Origin: Branchiostoma floridae
Taxonomy: Eukaryota; Chordata; Leptocardii; Amphioxiformes; Branchiostomatidae
DNA: 34,391 nucleotides
Direction of reading: 5' to 3'
NCBI RefSeq assembly: GCF_000003815.2
Contig: NC_049981.1
Coordinates: 22,487,306-22,521,696 of the forward strand
Numbering within the stretch: the stretch's first letter is position 1; each line of letters opens with the position of its first letter. Below are positions 17,484 through 27,631 of the stretch, one piece after another. The notes beneath the pieces were generated by a model, which saw only the letters and a list, made by a program, of their open reading frames with translations, made no database searches and was not told where the DNA came from. The position numbers and the translations under genes are program-made.

Positions 17484-18400
17484 CGTTCTCATTCAAATGT
17501 CAAAAATGCTGTCGCCTGACTTTGGGACTTGATATGCAGCACATTTTCACAAAATCACTGGTACCTACGTTTTTCCACGTGCACAATCCCTGTAATGTTT
17601 TACAAAAGATGCACCACAACATTCATATTGGTTGATGGCTTGGAAGAATATCATAGCCACGGGTGGGATTTCACTCCCAAAAAATTGGCTGTCGCCTGAG
17701 AAGACACGAAGAATTCAAATAGTAGCCCCAAATGTAACAATTCAGTTCACAGAATGATTGTTCGGCAGGTAAAACCGGCCACCCAGGCCCTTTGCCCGAT
17801 CACGTCAGATCGCTACTGTCACTGATCTTGGAGGCTGTGTGAGGTAATTTATGCCTGTCGCCAAATTCGGTAACAAACGTTACCACCACGAGTACGATAG
17901 TTGTCATGGTTATATTATCCACGTGTAAGACTAGAAATGGCCGTTTTTGTGACGCTGTATAGTTTTTCTGGCTTTCTAAAGAAACAAGAAAGGGTTGTTG
18001 ACTGCCATCTGTATCCCACCTTACTTACAAAATGTTTTACAGAAATGACTGTAACAAACGTTACCATTGTTCGATGCTGTCTAAGCTTTCTATTTGACCT
18101 GGTGTAAAAAAAGTTGCCCCCTTTTTGAATGTCCCTAGGGACGTCCACTTATACCTAAATGATGTAGTCAATGAGTTAAGTCCTTTCGAAGAAAACAGGG
18201 TAAAATCTACTGTAGTAACAAACGTTTGTTACCTGCCCTGTAATGCATTACCAATGGGACCGAAAATAATAAGTTGCCATTTTTTGGCTATGGTTAAAAG
18301 AGGAATTTTCCTAAACAACCAAGTAGTTTTCACTGAAAATAAAGCCGATTTATTTGTCGACCAAAAAATGCCATTTTTTTACATTTGAATGAGAACGAGT
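17484..18400. mobile_element. TIR element, copy 1 (about 917 bp)
   Basis: Left ctcgttctcattcaaatgt (17482 onward) and right acatttgaatgagaacgag (to 18400) are exact inverses, followed inward by caaaaatg / ccattttttt. The interior repeats gtaacaaacgttacc-type palindromes (17871, 18052, 18214). The right portion is duplicated at 27632-28130. Only short frames are present, so it is non-autonomous; family not recognised. Confidence 0.7.
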
Positions 18401-18683
18401 GTGAAGACAAGCCACTAGTCCGCATGTAGGCAATGGTATACAGTCATACATGTATTAGCGGCCACCTTTGCAGAGCAACCACTTGGCCATTGCGGTTACT
18501 TTTTGTCGGTCCCTTGGAATTTTCCCATTGACCTAAGCATTAAGAAAAAGTCTTGAGCGGCCACCTGCTCAACGTGGCCACGGTCACACGATTTCCGGTC
18601 CTATAAATACAGAAACACTGCCTATTGCGACCATACGGCGGTCGTATGTTACGCTGCGCCGGGTTTTAAAATCGTAGTTTACG
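17908..18683 (+). repeat. Composite duplicated block, copy 1
   Basis: From ttatccacgtgtaagactag to ggatttgcagttcc this block matches 27632-28483 in the same orientation. It includes the right half of the TIR element at 17484-18400, a short spacer and the left part (18441 onward, acagtcatacatgtattagc) of another TIR transposon seen more fully at 28174-28792. Confidence 0.9.
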
Positions 18684-19495
18684 AGGATTTGCAGTTCCGC
18701 ATTTTCTATATTTTGTAGGGTATCAACAAGCTGAGGTCATATTCCTTTCAATACTGCAAGAAACCTTGTACAAAAAGCTAAGCTACTGTACTGGCAGAGT
18801 AGCCTGGTATCCAGCCGTAATATAGCTTCCGAGAGAAGAGAATATTGGAAACATGACAATAACCCTCAAGCTCAGGCCGATTGTGACGTTGTAGAGGTAA
18901 TTTGTGTAATATGTTGAATCTTTAGGAATTGAAGAAAGATCATCACCATTGTATTGATAAGAAAGAGCACCACCAGATAATAACGTTACATGTATATTTT
19001 CCTGTAGCTATAGAGTTTGTATTTTTAGAACAGAGCTTATTTGTCAGTATCACGATAATCCCATTTACCTTATGATTACCTCGTAATTAACCAATTTCCT
19101 GTAGTACGTCATCGAATGTACATCAAAAGGACGTCCTAGAAAGTCTGATTAACAACATATTATCTGTTGCTGCAGCTGAGGAGGTAGGTGGGCTTGCCTC
19201 GCCACAAAGCCCAGTGCAGTCTGCTTTGCTGTCTCCCTCTGTCCAACATTACTGGGAGTTTCATTTCTCACAGGAGCGATGTTCATATAACAACTTGTGA
19301 AGATGTGAGTTATTGACTTAAGCTTTCTCAATAGTTACTATTGCGCCTATTTCATATTGCTAAGTTTTCAAAAGGTAACAGGTTCATATCACATGTTAAA
19401 CATTTTGACAGCTTTATTTCTTTTTAAAGGCAACCTCAGCAATATTAGCCCGAGTCAGGGTTGTAGAACTTCAATTATTAAAGTCAATTTTGGAC
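18684..19495. other. No gene; one dispersed repeat piece
   Basis: 18838-18930 (atattggaaacatgacaata, aagctcaggccgattgtgac, gttgtagaggtaatttgtgt) matches 25690-25775. The rest, including a 60-codon minus-strand frame at 19149-19331, shows nothing recognisable. Confidence 0.5.
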
Positions 19496-20095
19496 CCTTT
19501 TTTTCAACCTTTATTTAACCTTGATACATCATTCGGCCTGAGCCGTTTTTCAAGATTTCAAGGGTGGAGGAGGTCAGAGGTCTAAATACCTTCTAAATAC
19601 AATGCACTACACAAAAGATACAATTCATCATCATACAATTCACCATTCCATAGATCCTTTCGTCTTCAACATAATATCAGTCCATCTCATAGTCCATAGT
19701 TACATAATTTCTAGTCGAGTTAAGTTCTTAAACGACGATAAAGAGGGCGCCTGCCTCACGTTCTCTCTCAGACTATTCCACAGAACTGTGCCTGAGTACG
19801 TTATACATCTTCGAAACGCTTCCCTGTGGACCATTGGTAAGTATAGTAGGTTGGATTCGCTTTGTCGCGTTGATCTAGTTGACCTTTCCCTACAGTATGT
19901 AAACAAGTTCCTCATGTAGACTGGCAGTAAGTTGTTTAGAGCCTTGTATGTGAGCAACGCCTTCTGTTGTCTGTGTATGGATTTGATGTTCTTCCATCCG
20001 AGACGAGTCAGCACTTCGGCCGAGGGTGTTCTGTAGTGGGCCCTCAGTAGCAGCTTCCCGGCCCTGTTCTGCATTCGTTGGAGTTTCTACGTAAT
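19496..20095 (-). pseudogene. LINE C-terminal fragment with 3' UTR
   Basis: Minus-strand frame 20074-19700 (124 codons) reads MQNRAGKLLLRAHYRTPSAE, then LGWKNIKSIHRQQKALLTYK, LNNLLPVYMRNLF, and finally GTVLWNSLRENVRQAPSLSS with FK. This is the conserved C-terminal region after the RT of CR1/L2-group (and related) LINEs. The UTR ends atgtatcaaggttaaataaa then ggttgaaaaaaa near 19496. RT and endonuclease are missing, so it is 5'-truncated; this stretch itself has no internal stop. Confidence 0.85.
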
Positions 20096-20659
20096 AAAAT
20101 AAAGCAACACTTTTCCATTCCATTAGAACAGTCAACACAGCACGAAAATAACTTTTTAAGCAAAGTTTCAGAGATACGTATAAAGCCCTTAAAGGCGGAG
20201 AAATATTTCAGCAGATTTTAAGATCTATTAAAGGCATCGGAAACATACATTTGGCATTTACGGAAGATTTCAGCGTTTGTAAATCTAACTTAATCTGTTG
20301 TGTTTCTTTACGTGAATTTTACATGTATTTTAGTATGCCGAAGAGACAACTTAAATGTCTCAAAAATATTTTCTGTCAAAACGGACAAATACCGTTTCTC
20401 TAGATCTGTTACAAAATACATGTTAACCGGCTAAGTCAAATGCAATAAGCCTTTGTCTGGTGTTAGATAAAACATTGCGTCATCTGTTTTATAACAGTGG
20501 CAAGATTTACAGTCAAAACTGAAAATTATTGCGCTTTCTGGTACAAAATGTTATGTTTTTACCTCAGCAAATACAAATACAATACAATACAAAGTCAAAT
20601 ACAATAATCTTCTGTGTTTTTTAGCTATTCCGAAAGCATTTGACGTATTCAAACTTTCT
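20096..20659. other. No recognisable gene
   Basis: AT-rich, with a short aaatacaatac repeat at 20567-20605. No coding signal. Confidence 0.4.
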
Positions 20660-22335
20660 GTGCGCAAGGTTTAATTCGTACAGGGGAGAACCTCTCACGG
20701 TTAGCTTATATGCACTATTTTACGTTATATGAGATGTTGCGTATACCATGGTCAATATTGACCGAAGGATGCCATATATGTAATTTATTTCGAACCGTCA
20801 TTTACGCAAAGAAGGGAAGACCTCCCCCGTTAATATATTTGCTAAGCCGTATATGAAATGTTGCGTATTTCATTTGAACATACGACATGTTTAATTTTTG
20901 AATCCGCGCAGTTTAAGCGAACTAGGGGAGACCTCCCCCGTTTAGCTTATATGTTGCCAAAACGTATATGAAATGTTGCGTATTTTTTTTGAACATACGA
21001 CATGTTTAATATTTGAATCCGCACAGTTTAAGCGAACTAGGGGAGACCTCCCCCGTTTAGCTTATATGCTGCCAAAACGTATATGAAATGTTGCGTATTT
21101 CTGTAAAACATACAAGTTTAATCTTTGAATCCGCGCAGTTTAAGCGAACTAGGGGAGACCTCCCCCGTTTAGCTTATATGTTGCCAAAACGTATATGAAA
21201 TGTTGCGTATTTCTGTAAAACATACGACATGTTTAATATTTGAATCCGCACAGTTTAAGCGAACTAGGGGAGACCTCCCCCGTTTAGCTTATATGCTGCC
21301 AAAACGTATATGAAATGTTGCGTATTTCTGTAAAACATACAACATGTTTAATCTTTGAATCCGCGCAGTTTAAGCGAACTAGGGGAGACCTCCCCCGTTT
21401 AGCTTATATGTTGTCAAGACGTATATGAAATGTTGCGTATTTCTGTAAAACATACAACAAGTTAAATCTTTTAATCCGCGCAGTTTAAGCGAACTAGGGG
21501 AGACCTCCCCCGTTTAGCTTTTATGTTGTCAAGACGTATATGAAATGTTGCGTATTTCTGTAAAACATACAACAAGTTAAATCTTTGAACCCGCGCAGTT
21601 TAAGCGAACTAGGGGAGACCTCCCCCGTTTAGCTTATATGCTGCCAAAACGTATATGAAATGTTGCGTATTTCTGTTGAACATACGACATGTTTAATCTT
21701 TGAATCCGCGCAGTTTAAGCGAACTAGGGGAGACCTACCTTGTTTAGCTTATATGTTGCCAAGACGTATATGAAATGTTGCGTATTTCTGTTGAACATAC
21801 GACATGTTTAATCTTTGAATCCGCGCAGTTTAAGCGAACTAGGGGAGACCTCCCCCGTTTAGCTTTTATGTTGTCAAGACGTATATGAAATGTTGCGTAT
21901 TTCTGTAAAACATACAACAAGTTTAATCTTTGAATCCGCGCAGTTTAAGCGAACTAGGGGAGACCTCCCCCGTTTAGCTTATATGCTGCCAAAACGTATA
22001 TGAAATGTTGCGTATTTCTGTAAAACATACGACATATTTAATCTTTGAATCCGCGCAGTTTAAGTGAACTAGGGGAGACCTCCCCCGTTTAGCTTATATG
22101 TTGCCAAGACGTATATGAAATGTTGCGTATTTCTGTTGAACATACGACATGTTTAATCTTTGAATCCGCGTAGCTTAAGCAAACTTGGGGGTACTACCCC
22201 CGTTTTATCTATTGGCTAATACCGTCTCAAAGGTTTTATGAAACGGTGCCTTTTTCTGCTGAACATACGGCATGTTTGAAGCGCAGTTTATGCGAACAGG
22301 AGGAGACCCTTTCCTTTTTATTTTATACCGCATAT
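20660..22335 (+). repeat. 115-bp tandem array (about 15 units)
   Basis: The landmark gaactaggggagacct falls at 20919, 21034, 21146, 21261, 21376, 21491, 21606, 21721, 21836, 21951, 22066 and, altered, 22181: eleven steps, ten of 115 bp and one of 112 bp. Diverged units extend to about 20688 and 22293. Each unit carries the 6-bp-stem hairpin GGGGAG-AC-CTCCCC, the core acgtatatgaaatgttgcgt and catacgacatg. Central units are nearly identical and edge units decayed, as expected from unequal crossing-over or gene conversion. Confidence 0.97.
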
Positions 22336-23454
22336 ATGTTCTGAAATTCCAGGGTCTAAATCAGGGTGAGGTTTTCTTTGTGGCATGTTGACACTCGAGC
22401 TAAGAGACGGTAGAAATCCCGACTACTGCTATGAATATCTCCGCGACTCAACCTCTGCTTGAAGAATAAGGATGTAGTAGGTATACCGTTTTGTGCAGTG
22501 AGTTGTGTTTTCTCTATAAAACGGCAAGCAGTTCTTACTACAGGTAAATGTACGAAATATGTTTATTTCTTTATCTACAAGCAAGCGTCGAGAAAGAACA
22601 GTTTGTGCACACAGGCGGTGTCTTCTCGTGTTGCTCGTGTTTGTTTGGGCAGGCAAGATGTAAATTTATTCAGCGTTATTTCGTACTCGCCATGGGGCGC
22701 ACGCCTCCGTCCGTCCAAGGAGGTTGAACTTCCTTGGTCCGTCTGTGGCACAGCTGTGTCATGTGATAGGATGTATCCAATGGCAGAAAAGAGTGGGGGG
22801 TTCAAATTTACGGGCCATACGTACGACAAGGAGCGGTTATTTTCCAGGCGTTCATTTTTGAAGAGAAGTATTGAAGAAAGTTTGGGCCTGCTCTAGCCCG
22901 CAAGTTGTGGCCGCGACACCGCTTTTACCGCCTAGGACCCCCGGTGACGGAATTTGACTCAAAGATACGAGGTGGCTATCATTCTGTACAAGCTGTTGTT
23001 GTTGGAAATCGACAGAGAATGGAAATCACGGCCCTTGCACCATCCGGATTAATAGAAGCCGACACTGCAAGCTGAACATGTTTCGCGTTCACAGAATCCA
23101 GGACCATCCAACAACACGAGTCATATCGGCCACTACTCTAGGATCCTCTAGATCTTACCGGATTCTTATTCCTGTGGTGACCAGATGGAACTGTACATGT
23201 GTGCTCTTTTTAACTTACGCCGAGACGCTTCACCCGACACTGGAAATGGGACTGTGGACTGCTGCACGGAATTGCGCAACCGTTGTGATATTGTTTCAAC
23301 TGCCGACTACATCAGAATGAAAGGCCACAAATACCTAGTAGGCTGTAGGTTTTTTTTACTTTTCCATGTAATATTTTCTCGTAATTCAATAAAATTTCAA
23401 AGTTTCATCCATTGTATTTTCTTGCTTTGAAATGTGTTAATGATTATTCTCCTA
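22336..23454. other. Spacer between the two arrays; no supported gene
   Basis: 22395-22470 is the inverted copy of the repeat at 1558-1612. A 145-codon + frame (22459-22896) and an 81-codon + frame (23185-23430) are open but show no domain, and the minus strand is open over much of the first. 23386-23396 has ttcaataaaatttc, a possible AATAAA poly(A) signal on +. A transcribed unit is conceivable but not shown. Confidence 0.4.
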
Positions 23455-24440
23455 AAATGGCACTTATCCACACCTTAATGCACACGTATATGAGACGTAC
23501 AGAGGGAACTTTAAACATGTCTTAAGGGTGTTTTGGTACGTATTTATGACAACTTTAAGCTGCTAAAAAGAAAAATATAGACACATTAAATCCTCTTAAT
23601 TCGCACGTATATGAGACGTAAATAGGCTTTAGATCAAATAAACGTGAAGTTTAAACATGTCTTAAGGGCGTTTTAATAAGTATTTATGGCAAATTTAAGC
23701 TGCTGAAAAGGCACCTAAACACACGTTATAATGCACTTAATGCACACGTATATGAGACGTAAACAGGCTTTAGATCAAATAAACATGAAGTTTAAACAAG
23801 TCTTAAGGGCGTTATAATAAGTATTTATGGCAACTTTAAGCTGCTGAAAAGGCACCTAAACACACGTTATAATGCACTTAATGAACACGTATATGAGACG
23901 TAAACAGGCTTTAGATCAAATAAACGTGAAGTTTAAACAAGTCTTAAGGGCGTTATAATAGGTATTTATGGCAACTTTAAGCTGCTGAAAAGGCACCTAA
24001 ACACACGTTATAATCCACTTAATGAACACGTATATGAGACGTAAAAAGGCTTTAGATCAAATAAACGTGAAGTTTAAACAAGTCTTAAGGGCGTTTTAAT
24101 AGATATTTATGGCAGCTTTAAACTGCTGAAAAGGCACCTAAACACACGTTATAATCCTCTTAATGTACACGTATATGAGACGTAAAGAGGCTTTAGATCA
24201 AATAAACGTGAAGTTTAAACATGTCTTAAGGGCGTTTTAATAAGTATTTATGGCAACTTTAAGCTGCTGAAAAGGCACTAAAACACACGTTATAATCCAC
24301 TTAATGCAATTGTATATGAGACGTAAAGAGGCTTTAGATCAAATAAACGTGAACTTTAAACAAGTTTTAAGGGGGTTTTAAAAATCATTTACGACATCTT
24401 TAAGCTGCTGAAAGACAACGGGAAAACCGGAAAATAAGGA
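23455..24440 (+). repeat. 141-bp tandem array (7 units)
   Basis: acgtatatgagacgt falls at 23484, 23605, 23746, 23887, 24028, 24169 and (tgtatatgagacgt) 24310: steps of 121 then 141 five times. The unit continues with ggctttagatcaaataaacg, tgaagtttaaacaagtctta, agggcgttttaataagtatt and gctgctgaaaaggcacctaa. The first and last units are the most diverged. It shares the 10-mer ACGTATATGA with the 115-bp array on the other side of a spacer of about 1.1 kb. Confidence 0.96.
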
Positions 24441-25689
24441 CTAACACGGACCTACAGAAAGACCACTTAAAGGCAATATTTACGTACTCGTATAAGTGGT
24501 GTATAGATCCGTAAAGGAGGAAAATACGTCAACATTACGCATGGTTTCAGCATCCTTAAATACCGTTTTTCGTGCCGTGCAAGGAGCAAATATTCGATGC
24601 CTCAGTGGCACGAGGACGCCGTGAAGTCTAATTTCTGTGGGGTATTTTATTTAGGGAATCCTAGCTCAGCTTGTTTTTGCGTCATTTTTAACCACTCAAA
24701 GTATGAAATAACTATGTAATTGTGGAAATATAGCACAGTAGATATCAATTTCATACGATCTCCTAATCCAGATTATTTCTACTTATAACGCTGTAATATT
24801 GCTTACGTTGCCAATTTTCTACCGCCAATTTCCTCGTAAACGAGGAATGGGCGCACAACTTTCCGATAAAAGTTACATGATCAGCAGGTCGCAAACTTAC
24901 CATTGGCTAGATCTTGAGCGAACGCACCAAAGATTTGTTACTCTAACAATGATTCGTACCGTCTATAAAAATGAAACTTCACAGAGTGATGTCGAATATG
25001 ATTCCCAATACGTGCACAGAGTTTTTTTTGTGATTTTGGCGCTGTCGTTTTTCGTTATGATTTTGTTAGTCAGGCCGCCGCATTCAGTGCATTTCGCCCA
25101 TTTCCCATGAAAACACGACCTGGATTGTGAAAGATTTAGCCCTCCTCGCGGGAGACAAGAAGCACACACAATCACAATTCTACTGTCAAAAGAAAGCTAA
25201 TATATCATGAAATTAAATTTTTATTTATGTTTGTCTAAATTGGTCACCAGCTTCCGAAGAGAGCAAATTCCAAAAGCGGGGCAAGTTAGGGCGCACTGTC
25301 TAACGCAGCTCAAAATCGGAATTTATATTCACGATAACGTCCTCGGTGTTTGCCAATTGTAACGCGGAGGGTGAAGGGTTCATGAACAGTATGGATGTCC
25401 TTATTTAAGTATGGTCTCTAGATGAATGTGTTAAAAATTCATTGATCAAAACTTGACCACTCTTTGGCAACTAGTGATGGAGCGCCGTGAGTTCGAGCGC
25501 GTAAAAAAAGCGGGCATCTTAGGGCGCCCCCGTTATAGATTAAATTGTGTTTCCATATTGTTTACCTGGATGTCTAACCTTCATAAACGTTACCGAACAA
25601 CGGTTGGGTACGATTCAAAATGAAAGGACATTTTTTAAATATTTTTCACAGTTTTATCTGCTAGTTTATGTAGAGAAAATAACACAATA
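24441..25689. other. No supported gene
   Basis: A 103-codon + frame (24799-25110) has a hydrophobic C-terminal stretch (VILALSFFVMILLV) but no recognisable family and no splice or promoter context. 25275-25294 and 25507-25527 share an aaaagcggg...ttagggcgc phrase, about 235 bp apart. Confidence 0.4.
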
Positions 25690-25775
25690 TTGGAAACATA
25701 CGGCTATGACTATCAAGCTCAGGCCGATTGTGACGTTGTATATGTAATTTATGTAATCTGTTGAATCTTTTAGAA
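25690..25775 (+). repeat. Dispersed repeat matching 18838-18930
   Basis: tattggaaacatacggctat, caagctcaggccgattgtga and cgttgtatatgtaatttatg align to the earlier copy in the same orientation. Confidence 0.7.
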
Positions 25776-25779
25776 TTAA

Positions 25780-26095
25780 AGATTGAGTTGAAATTTGGAA
25801 ACAATGTAAAGGAACATTTCTTTTTGAGATCGAAAAATCACATTTTGTTGTCCTGATGTATATGAACTTGTTGATTTCCATGATGGCCGCTCTCTTTGAG
25901 GTTCGTTAGAAGAAAAAAAAATCAGTTTGCCTGCCCCACTTTCCATTGCTTTATTGGAAGGTGAAATACCACTTGTATGATATCACACGTATCTATAGGT
26001 TATGCACTTATTTCCATATCTAAACATTTAACGGTTATACTTTTACAGGTGCTAGAATGAAGCGAAGTGTGATATTATGTACAGTCAATTGAATT
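25780..26095 (+). repeat. Intron-like dispersed family, copy A (right part)
   Basis: Matches 32670-32990: gagttgaaatttggaaacaa, ctctttgaggttcgttag, tatctataggttatgcactt, and ending tatacttttacag|gtgctagaat (AG at 26047-26048), which reads like a splice acceptor. Two A/T indels separate it from copy C. Confidence 0.75.
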
Positions 26096-26403
26096 CATAG
26101 CTGAATACGCGAAGTGTTGATTAAATGTTTGAGTAAATTGTTTTCCCGTTATCTAAAAGAAACGAAACATGGCACAGATGTTCAGTGTTTCATTAAGGAG
26201 TGAATTTAGTTTCTTCTATCCATCCCTCCATTCAGTCAATGGTATATAGGAAGAAACTTATTTGTCCAATAAATTCTGTGAATATGACTTCAATCGGTTA
26301 AGTTCTTTCTGGCCCCACTCATCTACGGAGAGTCTTTTTTCTGTCTTCCTTTATTGGACTGACGACTTAATGGTCCTTCAGATCATTTTTTTAGGATTTC
26401 CAG

Positions 26404-26438
26404 CAAGGTTATATTAGAGTAACTCTAATATAACCTTG
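26404..26438. repeat. 35-bp perfect palindrome
   Basis: CAAGGTTATATTAGAGT (26404-26420), one A, then its exact inverse (26422-26438). Its outer sequence resembles that around the small hairpin at 31294-31338 (agcaaggttayat). Confidence 0.9.
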
Positions 26439-26589
26439 ATGGCTATCCCATATATGGTTTAAAAGCTAATAGGCTCGGGATTGGTCCGGATGTCGTCTGG
26501 ACAACCACCCCGAGTCTAGAATGACAGCTGTATGACAGTATGTGTATTTGTAAATGTGGTCGTGCTAATACGAAGACGAATACAAGCAA

Positions 26590-26745
26590 AACGGAGACAG
26601 ACCGCATACAGGAAACCTTGGTAAGTGTTGAAGACAGGGTTAGATTTAAGGCAGTGGTTTGTATCATAGTAGACCCGTGTTTATAGGATGAGTTGAAATT
26701 TCGAAACAATGTAAAGGAACATTTCTTTTTGAGATCTTCCCCGTA
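26590..26745 (+). repeat. Intron-like dispersed family, copy B (left part)
   Basis: Matches 32575-32725: accgcatacaggaaaccttg|gtaagtgttgaagaca (donor-like GT at 26621), then ggttagattta and gaaacaatgtaaaggaacat. Truncated after ttttgagatc. Confidence 0.75.
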
Positions 26746-26869
26746 CAATTAACCTGTCTGATACCACACTTCAGGTGACACACACAAATTTCTAGAGTCA
26801 TCACTGGTGAAATCAAGTTGGAAGAAAATAACATTTCCACTTGTTGCTTTATTTTGTACTTCAAGCATT

Positions 26870-27222
26870 GTAGAAGATGAAGTGCATTTTACTGTTGATT
26901 GTGATATATATGTCGATGATAAAAATACTCTATTTAGTTACACAGAAAGTAAAATTTAGATTCTCTAATTTTAGACACATGAGTAGCTCTGACAAGTTTA
27001 TGTTCCTCATGCGTTTTGACAAACCGACCATAGCTAAACACATACAGTCCTACATTATCACCATTAACAACAAGCGAGAAGAAGCCGAAGCCGTGTTAGA
27101 CCAGATTTGTGATACTTTAGCGTTTTATATTTGTATATATACATGTTTTGACTTGTTGTGACCTGTACTTAGCTCGGATGGGCAAAAATGTACAATAAAG
27201 GTCTTGATTCATTCATCCATAA
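26870..27222 (+). pseudogene. LINE C-terminal remnant with (ATTC)-type tail
   Basis: The first frame reads EDEVHFTVDCDIYVDDKNTL then a stop; a second frame continues with FRHMSSSDKFMFLMRF, then IQSYIITINNKREEAEAV. These match in order the parts of the LINE at 30551-30991 (ENEYHFIMDC, then KEKFILFMQLDR, then KKREEVEPV). The 3' end tgtacaataaaggtcttgat and attcattcat tail (27195-27218) also match. One frameshift plus stops: inactive. Confidence 0.85.
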
Positions 27223-27429
27223 TCGCATACGCATGGACGAGGTTGTGAGATAGGAAGATAACTGACAGCTTCGTGCATCATACGAATCAAGAAAAACATC
27301 TTATATAAAAAGGATCAGGAAATAACGGTGGGAGAGAAGCGTGAGGTATCCTGGTGTGCAATGCGTCAATATGAAGGGAGACAAAGAGGAACCCTCGCGG
27401 TAGTCAAGCCCTTCGTGTTGCGCAGACAG
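27223..27429. other. No recognisable gene
   Basis: Short unique spacer between two LINE remnants. Confidence 0.4.
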
Positions 27430-27622
27430 GGACATGTTGCATTGAAAATATCATATATATGCATATTAAGGAAGTACATCTAAGGAAGTAGGAGACGAAA
27501 CACATTTTATTTCCAAATGTTCATTCATTGTTCATAACTGTCCATTGTCACTTAAAGCTTGTATATCTAGTATGTTTATACCATGTACTTGCAACAAGCC
27601 CTGGGGCACGAACTTGCAAATA
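27430..27622 (+). mobile_element. LINE 3' UTR fragment
   Basis: Same family as 60-487 (inverted) and 29282-29610: taaggaagtacatctaagga, tgtccattgtcacttaaagc, gtacttgcaacaagccc, ending ttgcaaataaacttcttcta. It abuts the left break of the duplicated block at 27632. Confidence 0.65.
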
Positions 27623-27631
27623 AACTTCTTC

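Noticed and set aside
20660-22335. CRISPR-like array because of the regular spacing
   Set aside because: The whole 115-bp unit is repeated, with no unique spacers; the context is eukaryotic and no cas genes are present.
22459-22896. 145-codon protein gene
   Set aside because: No domain, biased composition or initiation/splice context; the opposite strand is open too, and the first part overlaps a dispersed repeat.
24799-25110. Small membrane protein (hydrophobic C-terminus)
   Set aside because: A single hydrophobic run in AT-rich sequence is expected by chance; no homology, signal or splice evidence.
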